From NCBI GenBank assembly GCA_017535925.1, contig JAFXTD010000036.1, positions 1 to 33,377 on the forward strand: a stretch of DNA of 33,377 bases. Reading direction: 5' to 3'. The DNA comes from Selenomonadaceae bacterium. Lineage in GTDB: Bacteria; Bacillota; Negativicutes; Selenomonadales; Selenomonadaceae. Under the pieces are notes generated by a model, which saw nothing but the letters and a program-made list of their open reading frames with translations, searched no databases and was not told the origin of the DNA. Below, in pieces: positions 16,049-24,633 of the stretch (its first letter is position 1; each line of letters opens with the position of its first letter). The translations under genes and the position numbers were made by a program.

Positions 16049-17116
16049 ATGAAAAAATTTTTGCGCAGCGGATACACGACGGGAGCTTGTGCGGCGGCGG
16101 GTGTCAAGGCGGCTTTGATTTTCATGACGGCGGGCAAAGTTGTTTCGGAAGTTGAAATCATTGCTTTGGACGGAACGCCTCTAAAAATTCCCGTGACTCG
16201 TGTCGAAAAATTTTCGGACGGCATTCGCGCAGAAGTCAAAAAATTTTCGGGCGACGACCCCGACATTACAAACGGCGCATCGGTTTTCACGACGGTGCGC
16301 AAAATTTTTGGCGACGAAATTATTTTCAAAGCGGGCTTGGGCGTCGGGCGAATCACCAAGCCCGGACTTCAACTGCCCGTCGGCGAACCTGCTATTAATC
16401 CCGCCCCGCGCAAGCTGATTCAAAACGTTGCGGCGGAATTTAAAATCGGCGGGCTTGAAGTTGAAATTTCAATCCCCGAAGGCGTCGACCTTGCAAAAAA
16501 AACTTTGAATCCGATTTTGGGTGTCGAGGGCGGCTTGTCGATAATCGGCTCAACCGGAGTCCTTCGCCCGATGAGTGAGGAGGCTTTCAAAAATTCGCTC
16601 GTTCCTCAAATCGACGTGGCAAAGGCGGCGGGCTTCGACGAATTAATTTTTGTGCCCGGCAAAATCGGTGAGACAATCGCAAAGAAACTCGGCTTCCCCG
16701 ACGGCGCGATAATTCAGACAAGTAATTTTATCGGCTTCATGTTGGAGGCGGCGGCCGAACGTGAAATAAAAAAAATAATTCTTTGCGGGCATCTCGGCAA
16801 GCTGGCAAAAGTCGCGGCGGGAATTTTTCACACGCACAATCGCATTGCCGACGGTCGCCTTGAAACTTTGGCGGCGTATTCGGCGGCGGAAGGTTTGCCC
16901 GCAAACGAAGTTCAAAAAATTCTCGACGCCAACACCACGGAGGATGCCGCGCAAATTATTTCGGCGAATCACCTTGAGCACGTCTACAAAAAAATTGCGG
17001 CGCGTGCAAGTCTTCGTGCCGCTCGTTTCGTTTTCGGCAAGCTCAAAGTCGAAACCATTCTCGTCGACTACGCGGGAAATATTTTGGGGCGCGACGATAT
17101 TACAGAAAATTTGTGA
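16049..17116 (+). CDS. cbiD: CbiD, cobalt-precorrin-5B C1-methyltransferase
   Basis: A 355-residue enzyme of the anaerobic cobalamin pathway; it methylates C1 of cobalt-precorrin-5B using SAM. The N-terminus LRSGYTTGACAAAGVKAAL is diagnostic. Further family blocks are ITKPGLQLPVGEPAINP, GLSIIGSTGVLRPMSEEA and ILCGHLGKLAKVAAGIFHTH. ATG 16049 is taken as start, one base after the stop of the HicB-like gene; GTG 16040 is also possible, and neither has a strong ribosome site. No other cobalamin gene is in the window, so the rest of the pathway must be elsewhere if it is present. Confidence 0.93.
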   Translation: MKKFLRSGYTTGACAAAGVKAALIFMTAGKVVSEVEIIALDGTPLKIPVTRVEKFSDGIRAEVKKFSGDDPDITNGASVFTTVRKIFGDEIIFKAGLGVGRITKPGLQLPVGEPAINPAPRKLIQNVAAEFKIGGLEVEISIPEGVDLAKKTLNPILGVEGGLSIIGSTGVLRPMSEEAFKNSLVPQIDVAKAAGFDELIFVPGKIGETIAKKLGFPDGAIIQTSNFIGFMLEAAAEREIKKIILCGHLGKLAKVAAGIFHTHNRIADGRLETLAAYSAAEGLPANEVQKILDANTTEDAAQIISANHLEHVYKKIAARASLRAARFVFGKLKVETILVDYAGNILGRDDITENL

Positions 17117-17122
17117 TATAAT
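17114..17122 (+). promoter_or_regulatory. extended -10 promoter for the small protein gene
   Basis: TGATATAAT (17114-17122) overlaps the cbiD stop codon and lies about 20 bases before the ATG at 17144. There is no good -35 at the right distance. The surrounding GTGATATAATC is identical to the -10 region at 11284 or thereabouts (11284-11293), which supports its being a real signal. Confidence 0.5.
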
Positions 17123-17143
17123 CTTCCAAAGGAGGTTGTCGGC

Positions 17144-17422
17144 ATGAATAAATTTTTGATTATCGCAACCCTCTGCAGCTTTCTGTTGTTGGCGATTGTT
17201 CTAAGCTTCGGATTTAATTCTTTCGGCAACATGTCAAACGGAAACACCTCTCAAGATTTTTCGACAATCGTAAGATATGCCAACAAAGCAATGGCAACGG
17301 TTAAGAGCGTCGCAAGTCCCGTCTTGGAAAAAATCGGCGGCAATCCGACAGACGCGGTTAAACGAGAATTGCAAAAGGCAGGCACGGCAGTCAACGAGGC
17401 GACCAAAAATTTAACGCAGTGA
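17144..17422 (+). CDS. small membrane-anchored or exported protein
   Basis: A 92-residue protein I do not recognise. Residues 4-24 (FLIIATLCSFLLLAIVLSFGF) form a single hydrophobic helix after a short basic N-terminus, like a signal anchor. The remainder is polar, Ser/Thr/Asn-rich near 30-40 and then helical (ANKAMATVKSVASPVLEKIG, KRELQKAGTAVNEATKNLTQ). AAAGGAGGT eight bases before the ATG is a near-perfect ribosome site, so strong translation is expected. Its stop overlaps the first possible trpE start. No function can be assigned. Confidence 0.75.
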   Translation: MNKFLIIATLCSFLLLAIVLSFGFNSFGNMSNGNTSQDFSTIVRYANKAMATVKSVASPVLEKIGGNPTDAVKRELQKAGTAVNEATKNLTQ

Positions 17423-17436
17423 GGGAGAGGATTCAT

Positions 17437-18927
17437 TTGCTTAAAATTTCCCCGACGTGTGAAGATTTTCAAACCTTCGCGCAAAGTTCAAACCTTATCG
17501 CCGTCAGTGCCGAGATTAACACGGATTTGGATACGCCCGTTTCAATTTTTTATAAGCTTGTTGAAAACGGGCGCGGCTTTATCCTCGAATCGGTCGACAC
17601 GACTCAACAGGCCTTCGGAAGATTTTCATTCGTCGGTGCCGAGCCGTTCGTTGAGTTGCAAGTTTTCAAGTCGAAGCTCATGATTCGCGACGGCGATTTA
17701 ATGAAATGCATTGACGGCAAACCCGTCGACGCGATTAAAAATTTCATGGCGCGATACAAGCCCGCAAACCTCGATAAAAATCTTCCGCTGGCGAACGGAG
17801 GCATGGTCGGCTGTTTTAATTTTGAAGTTGCCGCAACGTTCGACAGGATTCGCGGGCTCGAACCGGACGACGAAGAACTTTTGGGGCAATTCATGATTTG
17901 CCGTGTGCTGATTGTCCTCGACGCCTTGAAAAATTCTGCGCGGCTCATCTATCTTGCCGATATTAAAAATCAAAACAACTTGCCCGAACTTTACAAAGAA
18001 ATTTCCGCCCGCATGAATCAAATCGCCGAAAAAATTTCCGCGCCGCTGAAAATTCCTCCGACGGAAAAAATTCCTCACGAGCCGATTAACTTCATGGAAC
18101 GTTACGGCGAGGCTCCGCCCGAAGTTTTATCGGCTATCGAACGCGCCAAAGAATATATTTTCGCGGGCGATATTTTCCAAGTCGTGCCGTCGAAACAATT
18201 CCGCGCAAAAATTTCAAAGCCGGCGTTCCTCTTCTATCGCAAGCTCCGCCAAGTCAATCCTTCGCCGTACATGTTCTATTTGAATTTCGGCAGCGTCAAG
18301 TTGGTTGGAGCCTCGCCGGAAATGTTGGTCAAAGTCGCCGATAAAAAAGTTTTCACTTACCCGATTGCCGGCACTCGTCGACGCGGTCAAACGCCCGAAG
18401 AAGATTTTCAACTTGCAAACGATTTAAAGTCAGACGTCAAAGAAAATGCCGAACACTCAATGCTTGTCGACCTCGCCCGAAATGATTTGGGCAGAATTTG
18501 TGAGGCGGGCACCGTCAAAGTCGAGAAGCTCCGCGAAGTCGAATACTTCAGCCACGTCATGCACATGGTCTCCGTTGTCGTCGGCAAGCTCAAAGAAAAT
18601 TTCACGCCGATTGATGTTTTGAAAGCAACTTTCCCTGCCGGAACCGTCAGCGGCGCGCCGAAGCTCCGCGCTATGGAAATCATTCACGAGCTTGAATCCG
18701 TTCGACGAAAAACTTACGCGGGCACCGTCGGCTACATGGATTTTTGCGGCAACATGGACATGTGCATTACGTTGCGGACGATGCGAATTGAAAACGACAC
18801 AGACGCCGTGATTCAGACGGGCGCGGGCATTGTCGCCGATTCGATTCCGCTCAACGAGTACTGCGAATTTCTTCAGAAAGCAAAAGCTTTGTTCGAGGTC
18901 GTCGAGGAGGTTGAAAACAATGCGTAA
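17437..18927 (+). CDS. trpE: anthranilate synthase component I
   Basis: A 496-residue chorismate-using enzyme, the first step of tryptophan synthesis. FILESVD and the N-terminal TPVSIFYKL are the tryptophan-feedback region. The catalytic domain has FQVVPSKQF, YPIAGTRRRGQTPEED, SMLVDLARNDLGR, FPAGTVSGAPKLRAMEII and IQTGAGIVADS. I prefer TTG 17437 (GGGAGAGG six bases upstream) to GTG 17419, which overlaps the previous gene. trpG follows with an eight-base overlap, supporting TrpE rather than PabB, although PabB cannot be wholly excluded. The last codons and stop TAA (18925-18927) lie in a heptamer array. No attenuator or T-box is visible upstream. Confidence 0.9.
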   Translation: MLKISPTCEDFQTFAQSSNLIAVSAEINTDLDTPVSIFYKLVENGRGFILESVDTTQQAFGRFSFVGAEPFVELQVFKSKLMIRDGDLMKCIDGKPVDAIKNFMARYKPANLDKNLPLANGGMVGCFNFEVAATFDRIRGLEPDDEELLGQFMICRVLIVLDALKNSARLIYLADIKNQNNLPELYKEISARMNQIAEKISAPLKIPPTEKIPHEPINFMERYGEAPPEVLSAIERAKEYIFAGDIFQVVPSKQFRAKISKPAFLFYRKLRQVNPSPYMFYLNFGSVKLVGASPEMLVKVADKKVFTYPIAGTRRRGQTPEEDFQLANDLKSDVKENAEHSMLVDLARNDLGRICEAGTVKVEKLREVEYFSHVMHMVSVVVGKLKENFTPIDVLKATFPAGTVSGAPKLRAMEIIHELESVRRKTYAGTVGYMDFCGNMDMCITLRTMRIENDTDAVIQTGAGIVADSIPLNEYCEFLQKAKALFEVVEEVENNA

Positions 18928-19519
18928 TGCGAAATGCGTAATGCGTAATGGGAAAATCCTCCTGCTTGATAATTACGATTCGTTCACTTACAACGTTTAT
19001 CAGCTGTTGAGTGAATTGGGCGCGGGGGTCGAAGTCGTTCGCAACGATAAAATTTCCGTCGACGAGGCAAAAAATTTTTCCGCCGTGATAATTTCGCCCG
19101 GTCCCGGCGTTCCGAGTGACGCGGGCATTTCAGAAAAGTTAATCGCCGAACTCAAAGGCAAGCTTCCGATTTTAGGAATTTGCCTCGGGCATCAAGCTAT
19201 CGGCGAGGTTTTCGGCGGGCGAATCATTCGCGCCAAAGAAATCGTTCACGGCAAAACCTCAAAGCTCAAGCACAACGGCAAAGGAATTTATCACGGACTT
19301 GAGCAGGGCGTCGAGGTCGGTCGTTATCATTCGTTGATTATCGAGCGCGAGACTCTGCCCGATTGTTTGGAAGTCACGAGCGAACTTGACGACGAAACGA
19401 TTATGGGCGTGCGTCATAAAAATTTTGACGTTGAGGGAATTCAATTTCACCCCGAATCAATCTTGACACCGAGCGGGCGAATCATGATGGAAAATTTTTT
19501 GAGGAGGCTGTCTCAATGA
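18920..19519 (+). CDS. trpG: anthranilate synthase component II, glutamine amidotransferase
   Basis: A 199-residue class I glutamine amidotransferase that supplies ammonia to TrpE; such subunits often also serve PabB. The nucleophile is Cys88 in GICLGHQAIGE, with His177 and Glu179 in IQFHPES completing the triad. LLLDNYDSFTYNVYQLL at the N-terminus is typical. GGAGG at 18906-18910 fits ATG 18920, but the first ten codons (MRNAKCVMRN) come entirely from a GCGTAAT heptamer array. ATG 18941 would give a more usual N-terminus, so the exact start is uncertain. The stop overlaps the next gene by four bases. Confidence 0.93.
   Translation: MRNAKCVMRNGKILLLDNYDSFTYNVYQLLSELGAGVEVVRNDKISVDEAKNFSAVIISPGPGVPSDAGISEKLIAELKGKLPILGICLGHQAIGEVFGGRIIRAKEIVHGKTSKLKHNGKGIYHGLEQGVEVGRYHSLIIERETLPDCLEVTSELDDETIMGVRHKNFDVEGIQFHPESILTPSGRIMMENFLRRLSQ
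18922..18949 (+). repeat. GCGTAAT heptamer array at the trpE/trpG junction
   Basis: Four consecutive units, GCGTAAT, GCGAAAT, GCGTAAT, GCGTAAT. The array contains the trpE stop codon and most of the codons of the extra N-terminal residues of TrpG. Each heptamer includes TAATG when followed by the next, so it offers repeated stop/start junctions in changing frames. Confidence 0.85.
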
Positions 19520-19935
19520 AAATTTTATTCGTGTGCAGCGGCAACACGGGGCGTTCACCGATGGCGCAATTCGTCATGCAGAAATTAATTTCGGACGCGG
19601 GCTTGAGCAAAAAAATTTCCGTGTCGAGCGCGGCAAGCAAACCCGATGCCGAAGGAATTCTTCATCAAGGTATCGCAACAAAACTTCGCATGGAAAAAAT
19701 TCCTTTCGGCGAACACACGGCTCACACAATCACGCCCGAAGACTACGCGGCAAGTGATTTAATCGTTTGCATGGACGCCGGCAACGTCGAACAGGTCAAA
19801 GAAATTTGCGGCGACCCCGACGGAAAAATTCAAATGCTCCTCGATAAAGATATTCCTTGGGACAAAAACGGATTCGCCACAACTTACGAGGACATTCTGC
19901 GCGGCTGCAAAGCTCTGCTTGAAAAAATCGCTTGA
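19516..19935 (+). CDS. low-molecular-weight protein tyrosine phosphatase-like
   Basis: A 139-residue protein with the P-loop FVCSGNTGRSPMA; Cys7-x5-Arg13 is the phosphate-binding signature of low-molecular-weight tyrosine phosphatases, which also occurs in arginine phosphatases. LIVCMDAGN is a second family block. The acid loop is KDIPWDKNG rather than the usual DP-Y/F form. The subfamily, and whether the substrate is phosphotyrosine or phosphoarginine, cannot be told from sequence alone. It overlaps trpG by four bases and ends in a terminator, so it is the last gene of the trpE-trpG unit. Confidence 0.85.
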   Translation: MKILFVCSGNTGRSPMAQFVMQKLISDAGLSKKISVSSAASKPDAEGILHQGIATKLRMEKIPFGEHTAHTITPEDYAASDLIVCMDAGNVEQVKEICGDPDGKIQMLLDKDIPWDKNGFATTYEDILRGCKALLEKIA

Positions 19936-19943
19936 AAAAAATT

Positions 19944-19980
19944 AATCGCCTCCCGAAATTTTGAGAGGCGATTTTTTTTT
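19944..19980. terminator. bidirectional terminator between the phosphatase gene and mqnA
   Basis: AATCGCCTC (about 19944-19952) pairs with GAGGCGATT (about 19965-19973) and is followed by a T-run. An A-run before it gives a U-tract in the other direction, so it can also stop minus-strand transcripts leaving mqnA. Confidence 0.85.
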
Positions 19981-19987
19981 GCACTGA

Positions 19988-20815
19988 TTAAATTTCTGCA
20001 AAAGTCAATTCCGGCTCCGCGTCAATCAATTTCAACGAGGCGGCTTTGTGATAATAGAGTTTCAAAGCTTCCAAGCCTTCCGCCGTCAAATTCCACTTGA
20101 TTGCTCCGCCGAGATAATTGTCCAGCTCCTCGAAAGTGAACGGCTTCTTGTCAAGCACGGAACGAATTGCCTCCGCCTTGTTGTCGAGTCCGAATTGAAA
20201 TGCGCGGAAAATTTTTTTGTAAGCCGCTTTGAAGTCTTCGAGGTTTTCGTCGACGAAATTTTTTCTGACAGCCCACAGCGCGTAAACCATTTGCTTGCCC
20301 GTGAGCTTTTTCCATTCGCTGCCCAAATCGTAAACGTAAAAATTTTTCGGATTGTGCAAGTAAATGTAAAGCGCGTCGTCACCAATCAGCAATGCGGCGG
20401 AGGCGTCGTCGTCGACAGGGCTTTCGACTTTCACGGCTCGCGTTTCGTAATTCGGGGCGGCATCATAACTTTCACGGAGGATAATTTTCAAGAGGCATTG
20501 AGCGGTTGCCGACTTCGATGTGAGAATAATTTTATCGTCGCGAATTTTTTCAATCGGCTTGCGCGAAACCAAAACGATACTCGTCACCGAATCATCTGCG
20601 CGGACACAAAGCTTGGGCAAAATCAAAAGCTTGTCGGCTTGCCTCGCGTATTCAATCGAAGAAATATTGCTCAAGTCGATGCGTTCGGCTTTGAGTTCGC
20701 CGTTGAGGAAAGTCGGCACGCCGTAAAAAATTTTCAAGTCCGCCGCGCATTTTCGATAACCGTAGTCGAGCGGCAAGACGTTCAAAAAATTTATGTGACC
20801 AATTTTCAAATTCAT
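19988..20815 (-). CDS. mqnA: chorismate dehydratase, futalosine menaquinone pathway
   Basis: A 275-residue protein of the MqnA/MqnD periplasmic-binding-like fold, cytoplasmic here because it has no signal peptide. KIGHINFLNVLPLDYG, GVPTFLNGELKAERIDLSNISSIEYA and LLIGDDALYI are the conserved MqnA blocks. MqnA removes water from chorismate at the start of the futalosine route to menaquinone. ATG 20815 has GGAGGAG upstream. It lies 12 bases after guaA and is surely co-transcribed with it. No other mqn gene is in the window; MqnA is preferred over MqnD because of the N-terminal blocks. Confidence 0.85.
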   Translation of the reverse strand: MNLKIGHINFLNVLPLDYGYRKCAADLKIFYGVPTFLNGELKAERIDLSNISSIEYARQADKLLILPKLCVRADDSVTSIVLVSRKPIEKIRDDKIILTSKSATAQCLLKIILRESYDAAPNYETRAVKVESPVDDDASAALLIGDDALYIYLHNPKNFYVYDLGSEWKKLTGKQMVYALWAVRKNFVDENLEDFKAAYKKIFRAFQFGLDNKAEAIRSVLDKKPFTFEELDNYLGGAIKWNLTAEGLEALKLYYHKAASLKLIDAEPELTFAEI

Positions 20816-20827
20816 GAGGCTCCTCCG

Positions 20828-22339
20828 TTATTCGAATTCGATCGTGGCGGGCGGCTTGCTTGTGCAATCGTAAAGCACGCGGTTGACTCCTTTGACCTCG
20901 TTGACGATTCGATTTGCAACGACGTTTAAAACTTCCCAAGAAATTTGAGCAGCCTCCGCTGTCATGAAATCACTTGTCAAAACGGCACGCAAGGCAATCG
21001 CGTAATCGTAAGTTCTGCCGTCGCCCATGACACCGACCGAACGCATATTGGTCAGCGCGGCGAAGTATTGCGATAAATTTTTTATGCCCGCCTTGAAAAT
21101 TTCTTCGCGATAAATTGCGTCGGCGTCTTGAACGATTTTAACTTTCTCCGCCGTGACCTCGCCGATAATCCGAATGCCGAGACCCGGACCGGGAAACGGT
21201 TGACGGTTCACAAGATTTTCCGGCAAGCCAAGTTCACGACCTGCCTCGCGAACTTCATCTTTGAACAAAAGCCTCAACGGCTCGACAATTTCTTTGAAGT
21301 CGACAAAATCGGGCAAGCCTCCGACGTTGTGATGCGATTTAATCACGGCGGATTTGCCGAGCCCGCTTTCAATGACATCGGGATAAATCGTGCCTTGAAC
21401 AAGATAATCGACCGCGCCGATTTTTTTTGAGACTTCCTCGAACACGCGGATAAATTCCTCGCCGATAATTTTTCTTTTGCGTTCGGGCTCAATGACGCCG
21501 CGCAGCTTGTTCAAAAATCTTTCGCCGGCATCAATCTTGATAAAGTTCAAGTCAAAATTTTTAAAGACCGCCTCGACCTCCGCCGCCTCGTTTTTGCGAA
21601 GCAGACCGTGGTCAACAAAAACGCACGTCAAATTTTTTCCGACAGCTTTGCTCAAAAGAACAGCCGCAACACTCGAATCGACGCCGCCGCTCAACGCGCA
21701 GAGAACTTTTCCGCCGCCGATTTTCTTTTTGAGTTTGGCAATCGTATCGACGACGAACGAACTCATTTTCCAATCGCGCTTGCAACCGCAAATGTCGACG
21801 AAGTTTGAAAAAATTTTCATGCCCTCGATGGTGTGAACGACTTCGGGATGAAATTGCACGGCGTAAAAATTTTTCGTGCCGTCTTCCATTGCGGCAATCG
21901 GACAATTTTTCGTCGAGGCAGTCACGATAAAACCTTCGGGCGCGGAAAAAATTCTGTCGGTGTGGCTCATCCAAGCAACGGATTTTTTTTCAACGTTTGC
22001 AAAAAGTTTCGACGCGCCGACAATTTCAACTTCAGTCTTGCCGTATTCGCTGACGGAGGCGGGATTGACTTCGCCGCCCAAAATTTTTGCCATTGCCTGC
22101 GCGCCGTAACAAATGCCGAGAATCGGAATGCCGAGATTAAAAATTTCAATCGGAGGCAAGAGCGAATCCTCTTTGTAAACGCTTTGAGGACCGCCCGTCA
22201 AAATAATTCCCTCCGGCTTGAAAGAGCGAATCTTTTCAATGTCGAGTGCCGTGTGCACTTCGCAATAAACGTTGTTCTCACGAACGCGCCGCGCTATCAG
22301 CTGATTGTATTGCCCGCCGAAATCCAAAACCAAAATCAT
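20828..22339 (-). CDS. guaA: GMP synthase (glutamine-hydrolysing)
   Basis: A 503-residue enzyme that converts XMP to GMP. The N-terminal amidotransferase domain has [14 protein letters not shown], the nucleophile Cys77 in GICYGAQAM, and [22 protein letters not shown] is the ATP-pyrophosphatase loop. [18 protein letters not shown] and a C-terminal KPPATIEFE (usual KPPGTIEWE) belong to the dimerisation domain. ATG 22339 is chosen for GGGAGGG upstream and for family length; the frame stays open for 19 codons more. A consensus promoter lies just upstream and mqnA follows. Confidence 0.97.
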   Translation of the reverse strand: MILVLDFGGQYNQLIARRVRENNVYCEVHTALDIEKIRSFKPEGIILTGGPQSVYKEDSLLPPIEIFNLGIPILGICYGAQAMAKILGGEVNPASVSEYGKTEVEIVGASKLFANVEKKSVAWMSHTDRIFSAPEGFIVTASTKNCPIAAMEDGTKNFYAVQFHPEVVHTIEGMKIFSNFVDICGCKRDWKMSSFVVDTIAKLKKKIGGGKVLCALSGGVDSSVAAVLLSKAVGKNLTCVFVDHGLLRKNEAAEVEAVFKNFDLNFIKIDAGERFLNKLRGVIEPERKRKIIGEEFIRVFEEVSKKIGAVDYLVQGTIYPDVIESGLGKSAVIKSHHNVGGLPDFVDFKEIVEPLRLLFKDEVREAGRELGLPENLVNRQPFPGPGLGIRIIGEVTAEKVKIVQDADAIYREEIFKAGIKNLSQYFAALTNMRSVGVMGDGRTYDYAIALRAVLTSDFMTAEAAQISWEVLNVVANRIVNEVKGVNRVLYDCTSKPPATIEFE

Positions 22340-22367
22340 TTGCCGAACCCTCCCGAAATTTTTTTCC

Positions 22368-22396
22368 ATTATACTCAAAAAAATAAGCCTGTGCAA
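22368..22396 (-). promoter_or_regulatory. guaA-mqnA promoter
   Basis: On the minus strand there is TTGCAC (22391-22396), a 17-base spacer and a perfect TATAAT (22368-22373), about 30 bases before the guaA ATG. It is divergent from the glycosyltransferase promoter, with 14 bases between the two -35 boxes. Confidence 0.8.
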
Positions 22397-22410
22397 AATT
22401 TCCTTTGCGG

Positions 22411-22439
22411 TTGACTTTAGACGCAGTTTTTATTATCTT
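22411..22439 (+). promoter_or_regulatory. promoter of the GT2-GT4 gene
   Basis: TTGACT (22411-22416), a 17-base spacer and TATCTT (22434-22439). The start codon follows after 19 bases, leaving a very short leader with AGAGGTG as ribosome site. Confidence 0.65.
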
Positions 22440-22458
22440 TGATAAGAGGTGAAATTTC

Positions 22459-24633
22459 TTGGGCTTGAAGATGAAAATTTATCGCGCCTTGACGGGTTCG
22501 ACGATTAGAAAGTTCATAAGAAGCATCGACGAATTCTGCGCAGTCAACTTGCCGACTGTTCGCGAAAAAATTTTTTTACCCGCAAAAGCCGCTGCGAAGA
22601 CGGCTCTTTTGAAATTTTCTATGACCGGCGGAAAAAAATCTGCGCGGGCTTTGAATCTTTGGAAGGTCGTTGCTCAAGAAAATTTTTCACCTAAGGTAAG
22701 CATCATTGTTCCGAATTTTAATCACGCGCCTTTCCTGCGTCAACGCCTCGAAACGATTTACAATCAGACTTACAAAAATTTTGAAGTGATTCTCCTCGAC
22801 GACGCCTCGACCGATTCAAGCCGCGACATTTTGAAAGACTTTCACGCCTTGTACAGAGAAAAGACGAGGCTCCTCTTCAACGAAAAAAATTCGGGCGGCG
22901 TCTTCAATCAGTGGCGCAAGGGTATCGAGGCGGCTCAAGGCGATTTGATTTGGATTGCCGAGAGCGACGACTTCAGCGAAAAAAATTTTTTGGCGGAACT
23001 TGTGCCTGTCTTCGCCGACGACGCGATTCAACTTGCCTTCTGCCGCACAGATTTTATTCAAGACGACAAAAAAATTTTAACGACCGAACAATACCTCGCC
23101 GACTTGCCGAATTTCGATTGGACAAAAAATTTTGCGATAACCGCCGCCGAATTTGTCGAGCAGGGTTTTGCCGTCAAAAATATTATCCCGAACGTCAGCG
23201 GCGTCCTCTTCCGCAAGCGAAAAACTTTTCCCGACATCTGCTTGAGCATGAAACTCTGCGGCGATTGGGCGTTCTATCTCGACACGATTAAGGGCGGCTG
23301 CGTTTACTATTCGCCGCATGCCACAAATTTTTATCGCGTTCACAAAAAAAGTACCTCGCTTGCGATTCAGAAGGAGCCGCGCTATTTTATCGAACACGAA
23401 CGCATTGCCGAATTCGTTGCCGAAAATTATCGTGTGCCCGCCGAAGTTCACGAGGCTCATCGCGGAAAGTTGGAGGAACATTTTTTCGGCTACTACGGCG
23501 GCAAAGAAATTCACGAGCTTGAAAAACTTTTCGACTTGAAAAAATTTTTGAGCGTCAAACGCAAGCCGAATATTTTAATGGGCGTCTTCGCAATGAGTAT
23601 CGGCGGCGGCGAAACTTTCCCGCTGATTCTTGCCAACGAACTCAATCGCAGAGGCTATCCCGTTACGGTTTTGAATTTTCAAATGGCTGACGACTTGCCC
23701 GACATCCGAAAAAAATTGGAGCCGACCGTGCCGCTGATTTACCTTAACGAGACGGGCGGGCTTGCCGAAGTCGTCGACCAATTCAAAATCGATTTGATTC
23801 ACACGCATCACGGGGCAACCGATTCGGCAACGAGCTACGTCGTCGAAAACAATCCGAACCTTCGACACGTTGTAACTTTGCACGGCATGTACGAGGCGAC
23901 CGACGCCGATTATCGCAAAGAAATTTTGGAGCGCGTGAAAAAATCCGTCAGCGCATTCATTTACATTGCCGAAAAAAATTTGACGCCGTTTAAGGAAAGC
24001 GGCTTTGCTTGCGAAAAAAATTTTTATAAAATCGGAAACGGGCTTGCAAGTCAGCCGATAAACCCCGTGCCGCGTTCAGAGCTGGGCATTCCGAAAAAAT
24101 CTTTCGTGGCTTGCGTCGTGAGCAGAGCCATTCCTCAAAAAGGTTGGCAGGCGGCGATTGATACCGTCGAACTTGCAAACAAAATCGGCGGGCGACGTAT
24201 CGATTTGCTTTTGGTCGGCGCGGGCGAAGTCTACGACAAATTGAAAGGGCACGTGTCGAAATTCATTCACATGGTCGGCTTCAAGAGCAACGTGCGCGAT
24301 TATCTTGCGGCGTCCGATATCGGTCTCTTGCCCAGCGAATATGCCGGCGAAAGTTTTCCACTTTTGATAATCGACAGTTTCTTTGCCGGGCGACCGGTCG
24401 TCAGCTCCAATTTGGGCGAAGTCTCCTCAATGATCGGCGAGGCGGGCATTGTCTTTGATTTGGTTGAAGGGAAAGTTCCCGTCAACGAGCTTGCAAAAAT
24501 TTTGAGGACGCTTGCAGATAATCCCGCCGCTTACGAAAAAATAAATCGTCACGTTGCCGCAGCCGCCGAAAAATTTTCGATTGAACACGTTGCCGAAAAA
24601 TATATCGCGGTCTACGAAGGGCGAGGCTTATGA
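22459..24633 (+). CDS. two-domain glycosyltransferase, GT2 fused to GT4
   Basis: A 724-residue protein. After about 75 helical residues, a family 2 domain starts at Lys79 (KVSIIVPNFNHAPFLRQRL), with LLDDASTDSS and AESDDFSEKNF as donor and metal sites. From about residue 370 a family 4 domain follows: GVFAMSIGGGETFP, LIHTHHGATDSATSYVV, VVTLHGMYEATD, CVVSRAIPQKGW, VGFKSNVRDYLAASDIGLLP and EYAGESFPLLIIDSFFAGRP, whose Glu is the retaining-enzyme signature. It probably adds two sugars in sequence to a surface polysaccharide. The start is TTG 22459, with AGAGGTG upstream; ATG 22471 is an alternative. The RgpF-like gene overlaps it by four bases. Confidence 0.9.
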   Translation: MGLKMKIYRALTGSTIRKFIRSIDEFCAVNLPTVREKIFLPAKAAAKTALLKFSMTGGKKSARALNLWKVVAQENFSPKVSIIVPNFNHAPFLRQRLETIYNQTYKNFEVILLDDASTDSSRDILKDFHALYREKTRLLFNEKNSGGVFNQWRKGIEAAQGDLIWIAESDDFSEKNFLAELVPVFADDAIQLAFCRTDFIQDDKKILTTEQYLADLPNFDWTKNFAITAAEFVEQGFAVKNIIPNVSGVLFRKRKTFPDICLSMKLCGDWAFYLDTIKGGCVYYSPHATNFYRVHKKSTSLAIQKEPRYFIEHERIAEFVAENYRVPAEVHEAHRGKLEEHFFGYYGGKEIHELEKLFDLKKFLSVKRKPNILMGVFAMSIGGGETFPLILANELNRRGYPVTVLNFQMADDLPDIRKKLEPTVPLIYLNETGGLAEVVDQFKIDLIHTHHGATDSATSYVVENNPNLRHVVTLHGMYEATDADYRKEILERVKKSVSAFIYIAEKNLTPFKESGFACEKNFYKIGNGLASQPINPVPRSELGIPKKSFVACVVSRAIPQKGWQAAIDTVELANKIGGRRIDLLLVGAGEVYDKLKGHVSKFIHMVGFKSNVRDYLAASDIGLLPSEYAGESFPLLIIDSFFAGRPVVSSNLGEVSSMIGEAGIVFDLVEGKVPVNELAKILRTLADNPAAYEKINRHVAAAAEKFSIEHVAEKYIAVYEGRGL

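Noticed and set aside
17123..17436. Tryptophan attenuator or T-box upstream of trpE
   Set aside because: No leader peptide with Trp codons, no T-box core and no terminator/antiterminator pair is visible; the space is occupied by a small gene.
20048..20929. A 293-codon plus-strand open frame
   Set aside because: It is antisense to mqnA and the end of guaA, both clear genes.
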